The notes under the pieces are model-generated. The model had not been told where the DNA came from. It searched no databases and saw nothing but the letters and a program-made list of their open reading frames with translations. A stretch of 64,000 nucleotides of DNA from Piscicola geometra (Eukaryota; Annelida; Clitellata; Hirudinida; Piscicolidae): NCBI GenBank assembly GCA_943735955.1, contig OX030955.1, forward strand, positions 7,795,769-7,859,768, read 5' to 3'. Below are positions 27,001 to 58,243 of the stretch, piece by piece (within the stretch, counting starts at the first letter, position 1; each line of letters starts with the position of its first letter). Made by a program: the position numbers and the translations under genes.

Positions 27001-27727
27001 TTAAAAAAATAAAAAAGAAATGTAACAAAGTTTCAAATTAGAACGTTAAAAAAGCATGTAAAACGAAAAAAATATAGTAAAAGGCTCATTAAATCAACAA
27101 CTAGGAGCTAATAAAAACTCAAGAAAGCCACAAAACAAAAGAAAAAAAGTATTGTGAAGCCAAAAGTAAAGTATAAATGTTAAAGCTTTAGAAAGAAAAA
27201 AAAACAGTAGTGAAAAATATTATTCCGGAAAAGGCTCCTTCTGGGCCTTAAACATGCATCTAATATGCAGCAACACATGACTATAAACATATGCAACTGT
27301 TTCATCCTCATTTGTATCTGGCAAATGCAAAATAACATAAAAAAACTGAAAAAATAAAACTATATTTAAAAATAATTAACAATAATCAATTAAAAACACT
27401 GAAAAAGGCTTCCTGAAACCACGAAAAATCTCCACAATGTTTCTTAATACGAAAATGCTTCAGCCAAGTCTCAGCAGCCATCTTTAGCAACCAACCAGCT
27501 GTTGCAGCTTAAGGGGGCCAGGACAGCAGATGCATCAGGAGCACCCAGCGCATATGTCAGGCTTCTCTCTAAGGCCCCCGATGGAATCACATCCTTAAGC
27601 ACGCACGTTCGTCAAAGTCATGTGTGCGTGCGTGTGCGTGAGTGTAATAACGTCGGAAATGACCTATAATGTTGTTTGATTGTGCACGAATTGAAAGCTG
27701 TACATACCTATTCAATTCATTTTGCGA
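24018..27727. other. intronic sequence, no gene recognised
   Basis: AT-rich. It contains a small (TG)n at 26273-26297 and a short CAT run at 24618-24645. At 27505-27585 there is a GC-richer patch with a weak GGGGGCC/GGCCCCC inverted pair. No coding or RNA gene signal was found. Confidence 0.5.
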
Positions 27728-30907
<3,180 letters not shown>

Positions 30908-31033
30908 TCTTTCAAAATACATTTTATATTTATCAAATTACTTCAAGTTATTCTTTCAAAATACATTTTATATTTATCAAATTAATTCAAATTATTCTTT
31001 CAAAATACATTTTATATTTATCAAATTAATTCC
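30908..31033. repeat. 44-bp AT-rich tandem repeat, 2.8 copies
   Basis: The unit starts TTCAAAATACATTTTATATT at 30911, 30955 and 30999, a constant 44-bp period. Only a few substitutions separate the copies (CTTCAAGTTA against ATTCAAATTA). Confidence 0.95.
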
Positions 31034-41862
<10,829 letters not shown>

Positions 41863-41989
41863 TGTTTGTGTGAGTACATAAGCACATGTTGTTAGTGAAG
41901 ATGGATGGAGAGGATAACTTAAATTCCTTTTTAATCATGTTAGTTGACGTTTTGTGGACGCAGTAAATAACTCCTTGAACTGTGTGTTC

Positions 41990-42220
41990 ATGTGTCTGTG
42001 TGTGTATATGTGTGCACTTGTGTGAGTGTGTGTGTGTGTATTTGTGATTTCTATCTATAGATGTATTCGTTTTATGATAGTCATTATTTTCTCAATGACA
42101 AAAACTGCCTACATAACTTTTAAGTTTTTCAAACAACATCATTAAAAAAACTATCATTATCAGTATCATCAGCATCATCAACATCATCAGCATCATCATC
42201 AGTATCAACAGCATCATCAT
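41990..42220. repeat. short (TG)n and (CATCAG)n patches
   Basis: An imperfect TG run at 41990-42046, then a CATCAT/CAGCAT/CAACAT interrupted trinucleotide patch at about 42154-42220. Confidence 0.75.
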
Positions 42221-43142
42221 CTGTACCAAAACGTGACAGTAATTAAGGAGCATTTTGCTTGTCGTGCTATTAATCCCTGAATATTTTCATGTTTGCTTTT
42301 CCATTGAATCTTTTTTTTACTTTTTTTACTTGAATATTTATTTCCATTATTTTTACTAATGTCTGTTCGATTTTTTTAATCTATTTGTTTTATACTTTAA
42401 ATTTTTTATACATAATTTTTTTTACTAATTCAACTTTTTAAATACAAAAGAATTTTAAGTTTTCACAATTCTTAAATACTCAATATTTTAAATACTTAAA
42501 ATATTTTTATTATTTAAATAAAAGGTAAATTCAATTTTAAGAGTTTTTCCAGAAGTTCTCCGTATTGCACATTGTTTCGTTTTTTTATTTCGATTATTTC
42601 GACAATTGCAAGACAAAAATTCCTTTAAGAAGGATATTTAAATATGTTTTATTTTTAAAAGCCATTCCCTTCAACTTCTATTACTACTAGTAGTAAAAGT
42701 AGGGCTACCACGACTAGGAAAAAAACATATTGACCACATACACACCCCAAATGCAGCCTCGCGTGTAGCGGTTTGGCCTTGAATTCAAGACACATTTATT
42801 CAGACTGTCTTTTCAGCCCTATTTTTCACCTCTTTTTAAGCTGCCTACGTACTTCACCACATTTTAGGTTCAACCTGGGAAGGCTTGATAAAGTCGATTA
42901 AATATTTTGTTTAATGTCTTAGATTCAAAAGTAATATTTAAATAATGGAAAAAAGATTTTATACTTTTTGTTATAAAAGTTTGTTTCTTATTTTTATAAA
43001 CAAAATAATATAGTTTTCAACATTTCTTTTGATTTCAAGTTTGTATTTTAATGTTATATTTTAAGATTGTATTAAATTATTCAAATCGTGATAACTTAAA
43101 AAAAATACTATATCGAAAATTATTAAGATAAAAATATTCAAT

Positions 43143-43620
43143 AATAACCCACAAATTTACTGCTCATTTTTTCTAGTCATCAATTTCTTGCTTTCTAATT
43201 TTATATTTATTTTTTTATACTAATGGTTAATAATAATTTTAAAATAAATAATATATATATATATATATATATATAATTGTATCTAAAATGTATTATTATT
43301 ATCATTTCTTTATTTCTGTTTCATTAAAAAACTAAAAACAAAATAAAGAAAATAGTTTCCTCATAAAAAAATAATATAATAATAATAATTTATTATTTAT
43401 GTACTTTATCACTAACATCAACTGACATATATAGTATTTACTTTTACTTAATGTCTGTACTGTAATACATACAGTGTATAGATTTGTATATCTATATTGT
43501 CTTTTATTTTTTTAACTTCCTTTTTTTGTTGCTTCACTTACATTTATTATTTATAATTATTAATATTATTAACTTTTCCATGACTAAGTGGCCTTGAAGC
43601 CCATCCGGGTTCACGCCACG
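43143..43620 (+). mobile_element. LINE 3'-UTR-only copy (same family as the 15.9-16.8 kb LINE)
   Basis: The sequence starts AATAACCCACAAATTTAC and continues TCATCAATTTCTTGCTTTC, then AATAATAATTTTAAAATAA. All of this is shared with the 3' UTR of the other LINE from 16591 on. It ends CTAAGTGGCCTTGAAGCCC...CACGCCAC, matching the other LINE's end and the SINE tails. It contains about 290 bp in the middle that the 16.6-kb copy lacks, including an (AT)n run at about 43251-43275. The insertion is severely 5'-truncated, with no coding left. Confidence 0.88.
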
Positions 43621-44379
43621 TTAAAAATACTCTTCGTTATATAATATTATGAATGTTTTTTTCTAAAATTATTAAAAAAAGCAAAAATAAGTAAATTTCT
43701 CGAAAATAAAATTAATTAAGAATTTTTTAAACTGCTTGGAGTGGAGATACAAGTGCTGCTCTATCTGCAGGCTTTAAGCAATTTCAAAGTTAATTGAATT
43801 CTTTTCAAGTTCGTCATGAATCCAGACAGGCATCGCTCATACACTTGAGGAATTCCATTGGAATATTGTCACATCTATTTGCACGTATGTAGGTGGTCAT
43901 CTATGACCACTCGACTGCTGTAGATTTATAAACTAACTTGATGAGTAAAAATATAAATAAAATGTTAATTTTGTGTTTATTTAATTGAAAACCAAACACG
44001 AAAAAAATAAGAGTTTTAATGCAAATGGATTCTTGAAGATAGAACATGAGTCTTGGCCGTCAGAAATCGCCTCCTTGAACGAGTCATAAATAAACTGTCG
44101 ACGCGAATGTCGAAAAGTATTTTTTATAGAAAAAGACTTTTAATGCGAGATGAATTCCTCTGAAAGCTTCTCGACGGGTGTATAATTATTTGTTAAACTT
44201 GCAAACCTCGTTTTGACTTCAACATACAAACCAGGCGCGCAGATTAATCTTCAAACTGGCGCAGCATCGCCGAAAACACTCGTCGTCCCTAAATTTACTC
44301 CGCTTTAAAGCCAGCACCAGCATCCTTATACCAAGCCTCTTCTTATTTATCATTCCAATAATCATCTTCATCCTTCCAT

Positions 44380-44712
<333 letters not shown>

Positions 44713-45703
44713 TTACAGCTTCCCTCGGCATAAATGAATGTAATGTTGTCAAATGTTTACAAGCCATTATTGTTCATTTCGCCTGTCTGCTCAAATGGCC
44801 ACGCAGAAGTTTTCAAATTCAGGTTTTTTAAACTTATTTTCTTTGTTTAAAATTTTACATTATTATGACTTTTATATTCTCTTATTTTCGATCAAACTTT
44901 TATTTCATTTTTAATCTATTAAAAATAATTTCTATGTTTTGAAAACCTTTTCAAAAACAACTTTATCTTAATTTGAATTTTTCTTGGCACCTTAACCATC
45001 GCTGAGCGTAAAATAAAATTTAAAAAATTAAAAACAAAGTTTTTTTGTTTTTTTACAACTTTTAAAATACTGTTTTCTGGGTTTTGAAGTTTTATAATTT
45101 TAAAAATATTTCTAGCAGTACGACAATTATTTTTATTATTTATTCAATCTTTTTATTATGTCGCGGCAAAGGTGTTTTTATGCAGTTTTATTCACTAGAA
45201 CAAAATTTCGTGCATTTTCAGAATATCTCTTCATGTTAAATGCTTCAAACTTATTCAACTTATTTCCATAATGTTGTCTTCTTGTTTTAGTGACTTTCAA
45301 ATATACCAATTTTAGTTCCCACTTTTGGTTATTTTATATATTTTCCTCATTCCATTTTTTTTTCAATTTCCATTATAGAATATTTTTTACTTTTTTTATT
45401 GATCCATATTTCAAAGTCCAAACAACTCTTTGACCTGTTCCAGCATGTTCCCGCGTCATGCACTTTTCTCTTGGTGTTTCCATTGAAAGTTTTTTGCTAA
45501 TAACTTTTACATTCTTTAAAAAAAGTAAAACAAATCAAATATCATTAATTGTGCAAGAGCTATTTACATTTAAACTTTGACATTATTTATATAAATTGTT
45601 TGACTATTTAAAACAAATAATTTTTAAACTTCATTTAAATTGTTTTTTCTAAAAACTTGAATCATGCAGCCTTACAAAGCCTAATTAGCCCTCCACTCGA
45701 CAG

Positions 45704-45752
45704 ATGAACCGGCCAATCCAAGTGAAGCCAGCAGACAGCGAAAGCCGAACCA
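45704..45752 (+). CDS. CELF: CELF/Bruno-like RNA-binding protein, coding exon 3 (49-nt exon, RRM1-RRM2 spacer)
   Basis: This exon encodes residues 224-239, MNRPIQVKPADSESRT, plus one base. The block is the strongly conserved end of CELF RRM1 (MNRPIQVKPADSESRG in vertebrate CELF4-type proteins). Acceptor CTCCACTCGACAG and donor A|GTCAGT flank it. Its 49-nt length equals that of the matching vertebrate exon, and it joins in phase 0 on the left and phase 1 on the right. It is far too short to be found as an ORF. It lies alone between a 41-kb and a 6.1-kb intron. Confidence 0.95.
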
Positions 45753-46420
45753 GTCAGTCTTGGATTTTCTTCTCGATTTTGAATCGTTTAATAGTAACTT
45801 AAATATTATTCATGGTAATATTTATGTAACTTAAATGTTATTTCTAGTGTTTTAGGTATTTATAATAATTTTAAAAATGAAATTAATAGTTGTATTAATA
45901 ATGAATATTTAAAACAACTATTGCGTTCAAAAAATCACTTATGAAATATAAAACATTTTCGCAAAAATAAATCCCGGTAATGAAAGTCTGATGCAGTAAA
46001 TTTTTAAATTTTTAAAAACAATTCCTTTACTTAAAAAAACAAATGACTTGACATTTGAACTGATCAAATTTGTGAGTTCTTACTCTATCTCTCAACCTTC
46101 TAATCTTTCAAAGCCAATCACTTCCACATACATTTACATCATCCTTTTCCACTTTTTCTCTCCTTGTCATTTGTCTCCCGAGTGATCTACCTATATAAAA
46201 CCAGTCGAAGCATCATTACAGTCCTACTTTTATTACTTTAATCAAAGATATCCACTATTAAAATGTTCTTTAAATGCATATTTCATTCACTTGCTAAACT
46301 TTCGAAACCAGTTTTATCGATTCAGTGGCTTTGATTTGAATCTCATCTTTTCATTTTTAATCCGCCTATCAGATTTGTTTAACTAGTTTCAATCTTTATA
46401 AAAAATACACCTCTAAACAG

Positions 46421-46585
46421 AGGCGGCGATCTGCTGCAAATCTTAGAGGGGGGGTCCTACTCAGTATAGACGGCGATCCTGGAGGTTCTGGGGTCCAAAC
46501 CATTGAAGTGGACTCTCACTCTCAAAAAGTAAGAGAGCTTTGACCCCAGGACCCCCCCAGGACCCCCCCAGGATCACCACCCATG
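46421..46585. repeat. G/C-rich imperfect inverted repeat
   Basis: The left arm (about 46471-46499, GGCGATCCTGGAGGTTCTGGGGTCC) pairs with the right arm (about 46538-46577, reading GGTGATCCTGGGGG... on the minus strand), around a loop of about 40 bp. The right arm carries an extra tandem copy of CCCCCCCAGGA. A second GGCGGCGATC and a GGGGGGGTCC lie just to the left. It stands out sharply from the AT-rich flanks and may be a small non-autonomous element. No family was recognised. Confidence 0.7.
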
Positions 46586-46777
46586 ATTCTAGAGCGAGCA
46601 CATTTTAAAAACTCTAATATAACAGTTTAATTCAAATGTATTCTGTAAACTGGTGAGAATTACACAGCCTTGGTGCTTTTGTCGAGAAGATTCAACATAC
46701 AAAAGTGTAAGGCTGTTGCTAGGTAGGCAAAGAAGGAATAGGAGCATCCTGGAGGCTTTAGCTTTCTGATGACGCCA

Positions 46778-47037
<260 letters not shown>

Positions 47038-47132
47038 CGTGCTGATTAGCTTCATTAGCGAAAGCCACGACACCATCTACTAATTCCATTGTCGCATATT
47101 TCTGGAGTGTGGTTAATGGAAGCAGGAATGAG

Positions 47133-47752
47133 TGGATGGATGGATGGCTGGCTGGATTGATGGATGGATGGATGGATTGATGGATGGATGGATTGATGGA
47201 TGGATGGATTGATGGATGGATGGATTGATGGATGGATGGATGGATTGATGGATGGATGGATGGAGGGATGGATGGATGGATGGATGGATGGATGGATGGA
47301 TGGATGGATGGATGGATGGATGGATGGATGGATGGATGGATGGATGGATGGATGGATGGATGGATGGATGGATGGATGGATGGATGGATGGATAAATGGA
47401 TGGATGGATAGATGGATGGATGGATGGATGGATGGATGGATGGATGGATGGATGGATGGATGGATGGATGGATGGATGGATGGATGGATGGATGGATGGA
47501 TTGATGGATGGATGGATTGATGGATGGATGGATGGATGGATGGATGGATGGATGGATGGATGGATGGATGGATGGATGGATGGATGGATGGATGGATGGA
47601 TGGATGGATGGATGGAAGGATGGATGGATGGATGGATGGATGGATGGATGGATGGATGGATGGATGGATGGATGGATGGATGGATGGATGGATGGATGGA
47701 TGGATGGATGGATAGATGGATGGATGAATGAATGAATGAATGGATGGGTGGA
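47133..47752. repeat. (GGAT)n tetranucleotide array
   Basis: About 150 copies of GGAT/TGGA on the + strand. GGATTGAT variants are concentrated at the left end, with scattered GGGAT, AAAT and AGAT and an AATG-rich right end. His-Pro-Ser-Ile and Met-Asp-Gly-Trp polymer frames are artefacts. Only about 95 bp separates it from the preceding CA array. Confidence 0.98.
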
Positions 47753-50700
47753 TTATTTTGATGACCGCAAACTGACTTAGCTGAAGCCTTGTTTCTACCA
47801 AGAAATCCAAGCCTTGACTTAGCCATAAAGTCGGATTTACTTCTCTTCAGCATCATCTTCTATCTTTGTTTTTAATACATTTCATTAAATAATTTTCGGA
47901 AATGAATATTTTTTCATAAGTTTTTTTAATTAATCTATGTTTTATGGAGTTTCAATGGCAAATATGGCTTTAATATATGAAATAATTCTTAACTAATTCC
48001 AACTTGTACAAAACTTTTTTTGGTGTTGGACTTACAAATTACCTTTAATAATACCTCCATTTTCATCATAATATTTTCAGAAATTTAAACTTTTTTTATA
48101 TTTGAAAAAGAAGTAGAGTATTGTTTGTGACGGGGGAAGAGGAAAGCTCTAAGAGTTTGAATGACATGTTAATGTGCCTTCGTTAATGAGAAGTCTGCGA
48201 ATTTAAGCGTCACAAAACAGACGTTTTGCTTGGGAACGTATGAAAGAATGTCTGAAAGTATAATGAGATGTAATTAATGGGCCTTGAAATGACAAATTTT
48301 ATGTCTAAATATTTTTTGCAACATCTTTAACATCGCAATTTTTTCTGCCACTATCGTTATGTCTTTTAGGTGCCATTATTCTAAAGTATTTGTTTGCAAA
48401 AAACATTTATAATTAATATAAAACAATAATTTCCAAACTTCAAGTGTATTCTAGATTTTTAAAATGACGAAAATGCATTTATAAAGTGAATAGCACCCAT
48501 TAAACTCTTTTCTTTTGCATTTTTCTTCTCATGATAACTCATGAAAAATGTTGTGGCCTTCAATGAATTAGGCAGCTTTCGTGGCAGCTTCACATGTGTT
48601 TATGCTTTTCAGTCGTCTTATCAAATAAAAACTTTTTCATAAAAATTGTTGTAAAAAAAATTAATTTTTTGATCAAGTTTATATTTATTTTATTTTTATT
48701 TACCTACTTTTTGCATACTTTCATCATTTTATTTACTCGCCGATCTATTTAAAAATCTATCCATGCATCCATTCATACATCATTCATACATCATTCCACA
48801 TTTCTAACCATGATTCCATTTATAAATCCAGCCATACAACCTCTCATTCATCGATCCCTTGTACTATCTCTCATTCAGTCATCCTCTGTACTATCTCGTG
48901 CATCCAGGACGGGTAGAGGCAGAATGGGGTCAATAAGGGAAAGTGACGATGCTAATTGAAATTTATAAGACTTCGAGGTATTTATGAGCGAGAGATGCCG
49001 TAGAGTTGAGGTTTGGAGAGAACATTTAAGTTATGAAACGTTTCTCAATAATAATAAAACTTAATTAATTTACAATGAGATTAAATTGTTAATTAAAGAG
49101 AGATTTAATATAATGAAATTAAACTCTTATTTCACCTTTTATACTGCCTTATAGTGCGGACTTCCTTAATGCATGCTGCTGCTTCTCCACAGTTCCTGTT
49201 GCTTTTGTAGAAAAAAGATTCTTTTAAATTTTGTTTTGCAGTTTTCCGCACAATTTTTTTTATAGTTTAACAGTTTTTGATTTAGAGAGGAATTACATTA
49301 TCATGAAAAAATGTGAAACAAATGTTTAAAAAATCTTAATTATCAATTTAAAAAAAGCATGCAAAAAACTTTACAGTTTTTAAAGATAGATAAATTTTAA
49401 TTCAGAAAAGTAAATATTTGTAACACGCCTCTAACACAAAATTATACTTCGGCTTCGTGTTACTCTGTTTCTTTCAAAGATTTCATGTTAATGCTCTATA
49501 ATCGTATTTTTTAACTGATTTGTTTTATTGTTTAAATGCAATACCCAAAATAATTGAATAAAATTTAATTTTTGAAGAAAAAAGTGAAATTGAAAATTGT
49601 TAATCATTTTAATGTTCTGCTGACATTTTTTTCAACTCCGCTGTGCTTGAAGGGTGAAGCAGCTTTTTCAGAATTGAATTATCTTATTAAAATAAAAACT
49701 AAAACAACAGACTTTTAAAGGTTCTGAATCTTCCACAACTACATTATTACTTTAGTTTTTAAGAATTTAAAGTGTGTTTCTCACAAATAGTATAAAAAGT
49801 AAAAATCTATTTTTCTATTCTGCTAGTGACTTCATAAATGCATTTAAGCATAAGGTTTTATTAACAAATATAGAACTGGTTTGTGCTCTGTGCAGTTTTG
49901 AATTTAAAACTGACGTTCAACTGTAATACTAATTTTAAAATATATTTAAATAAATTCTAAAACACAAATCCAGAGCCATCCAAAGATAATAGCATACAAA
50001 AGTCATACGACTGCTTTTGTTTCACTTTTACGGGCCAGAAAGTAATTTCTCATACGCCGAAAACGTGAATAATGGATAGAATAAGACACCTCGTAAAAAA
50101 CTGCTTGCCGCTTGCTGGGAATAAATTTATCTTTTTTATTCTTTTAGTTTTAAAAAAATGTTTTTTGAGCCGTAATTATTTTAAACTATTTATAACATTT
50201 TGAAAACTGTGTTTTTGTATTAAGTGTGAATTCTTTAATATTTGAATAATTGTTATTTTGTCACAAAATTGTTTTTTTTAATTTGATGAATACTTAGGGT
50301 TTAAAATTTTTTTTATAAAATGAGATTTAAATACTATTTTGGGTATATTTACTTGAGACAAGACTACATATATTTAAATAAACATTGTTTAATTGGAAAT
50401 ATATTTCACTTTTGAAATATCATTTTAAAATGTCATTTTTGATTAATTGCTAAAAAAATATATACTTATCCGTAAAGATTATATAGCCTTTGAGCAGGAA
50501 TCCAGATCTATTTTCTGTTTTGAACCAAAAATCACAAGAGTTTAGTAGTCGCATGTTCATGAAGTAGCTTAAATGGCGAAAAGCTTAGTTAATCAGACTT
50601 TAAGCCAAAAATGTTTTATTTTAAATTATACTGGCCTTTAGTTTTTTTTATCTTTATGCAACTATTAAAACCAACAAACAATAAATTTTATTTAATTTCC

Positions 50701-51850
50701 TCGCACACTGGTGTGTTGTGGCTGTCAAGGCGTTTGCCAGCCTCATTAGAGTGCATCACTGACCACCAGAACCACTGAGCAGTGTTGAGCAGCTGATTGA
50801 AAATAATTGGCACTGTGTTCGTTGCTTCGTAAAGGCAAAAAGAATTTGAAGAAGCAATAATTAACTTTAAAAAGAAAATATTTTGTGGAAAACAATTTTT
50901 AAAAATTAGGTTTATGAAAGAAGGATTTTTAAATTATGATTTTTAAAGTTATTATATTCACACGTTGTGAACATTGTGTTCCAGTGATTTTTGCTTTCGA
51001 ATGATTTTTTCCACGCTTTTTTTATGTTTGTCATGTGATTCTTTTGTCTTAAAATATTAAAATAGAATTCATATAAATTTTAAACAATGGTAAGAAATAT
51101 TGCAATTTTTTATACATATTTCATTTTTATTTTAATCATAAATGCTTGTTTCAATACTTGTATACGTATTTATGGTTGTATTAAAATGTCTTTCTGCGCT
51201 CCATTTATGGCATGGCTTCAAAAATCGATTTTCAAATCTTGAAAACCAAATATATTGAAACATCAACTCGAAGATAGATTGGAAAAAGGATTTGTTAAAG
51301 GAAAAGTTCATAAAATGGTTGACGACATTTGAAAATGTCGAAAAGACAAAAAATACATTTACATTAATGACTAGAAAGTAATAGGAATGAATGGAAATAA
51401 ATTTGAATCAACGTGACCTAGGTTACCAAACACGAATATATGCACGCATAAATACTATTAAAAATTCATGCAAATAAGGTTAGGCATCGGGTAAACAGTT
51501 AGAAATGTTCAAGAAAATTAAATTTTAACGAAGGTATATGCACACACGAGCTTTTTTTCCCTTTCTACTTCATGATTATTACTCCTGTGTATGTTCTAGC
51601 GACGTCCATCCACGCTGCCGTCTAAAATACTCCATTAATTTTCTTCTTTGTTCCACACTCGCCATTCGCCATCAGCACGACGCGGCTTCTTACAGCTCTG
51701 AGAAACGTCGTTTCTATCTACAAATTATTAAGTTTAACTCTCTCAATAATCTACTTTTAACTCACTAGTTTAACTTACTATGAATCTTACAAATATACAT
51801 TTCCAGCAGAATTAAATTCTCCCCCATGCAACCAACCACCTCAACCACAG

Positions 51851-51979
51851 AAGACCGCAAGTTGTTCGTCGGGATGCTGAGCAAACAACAGACCGAGGAC
51901 GACGTCAGAGGACTCCTGAAGCCGTATGGAATCATCGAGGAGTGCACTGTTCTCAGGGACGCCAATGGAAACTCCAAGG
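51851..51979 (+). CDS. CELF: CELF/Bruno-like RNA-binding protein, coding exon 4 (first half of RRM2)
   Basis: This exon encodes residues 240-282 plus one base: [19 protein letters not shown], then [23 protein letters not shown]2 is LFVGML near 244-249, and the exon stops at the split Gly of RNP1, as in vertebrate CELF genes. The length is 129 nt against 135 in vertebrates, two residues shorter at the left edge. Joining A from exon 3 to AA here gives Lys before DRK, where many CELF proteins have Glu. Acceptor CCTCAACCACAG; donor AAGG|GTGCGT. Other AG sites upstream (51806, 51809) would break the frame. The intron immediately downstream is strikingly G-rich. Confidence 0.93.
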
Positions 51980-57703
<5,724 letters not shown>

Positions 57704-57783
57704 GATGTGCATTCGTGAAGTTTTCGACGCATTCTGAGGCTCAGTCAGTCATCAACGCCCTCCACGGCAGTCAGACCATGCCT
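57704..57783 (+). CDS. CELF: CELF/Bruno-like RNA-binding protein, coding exon 5 (RRM2 RNP1 and helix 2)
   Basis: This exon encodes residues 283-309: GCAFVKF (RNP1, with both RNA-stacking aromatics), then [20 protein letters not shown]. This is almost identical to vertebrate CELF3-6. The length is exactly 80 nt, as in vertebrate CELF genes. It enters in phase 1 (G|GA) after CACGACAG and leaves in phase 0 before GTGAGT. The following intron is only 286 bp. Confidence 0.97.
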
Positions 57784-58069
57784 GTGAGTGTGCTGGTGGT
57801 GCTAGAGGTGATGAGGATGGCTAGCTTCTAAGATTGAATAAAACCTCCATTAAAGCAATTCACAATAATATGAAAATAAACTAATAAAAATAAAACTACA
57901 ATCATCATTATCACTAATATAACCAGATTGATCATCATTACAACCATCATCACCACCAATAAAACCACTTATAGAACCATCATTACCACCAATAAAACCA
58001 CTTATACAACCATCATCACCACCAATAAAACCACTTATACAATCACCATCACCACCACCGCCACCACAG
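57784..58069 (+). other. CELF intron 5, with a 33-bp minisatellite at its 3' end
   Basis: A 286-bp intron. Three copies of a 33-bp unit (ACCAATAAAACCACTTATA, then CAACCATCATC) start at 57955, 57988 and 58021. They run almost into the acceptor CCGCCACCACAG. The normal polypyrimidine tract is therefore replaced by an A/C-rich repeat. Confidence 0.88.
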
Positions 58070-58243
58070 GGAGCGTCTTCGAGTCTGGTGGTGAAGTTTG
58101 CAGACACGGAGAGCGAGAGGCAGATGAGGAGGATGCAGCAGCTGGTCGGCTCCTTCAACTTCATCAACCCCCTCACCCTGCCTCCAGTCATCGGCGCCTA
58201 CCCTCCTCCCCCTAACTCACAACTCACCGCCACCTTCCAGCCG
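58070..58243 (+). CDS. CELF: CELF/Bruno-like RNA-binding protein, coding exon 6 (end of RRM2, start of linker)
   Basis: This exon encodes residues 310-367. [20 protein letters not shown] closes RRM2 and matches the CELF consensus. RMQQLVG follows, then a linker that is already divergent ([20 protein letters not shown]). The exon is 174 nt, phase 0 at both ends. The donor CCG|GTTGGC is weak, but the next acceptor continues the frame. Without splicing the frame would end at a TGA 10 codons later. Confidence 0.92.

Noticed and set aside
47055..47856. IHPS-repeat and MDGW-repeat proteins of about 250 and 110 residues
   Set aside because: Translations of the GGAT tetranucleotide array in several overlapping frames.
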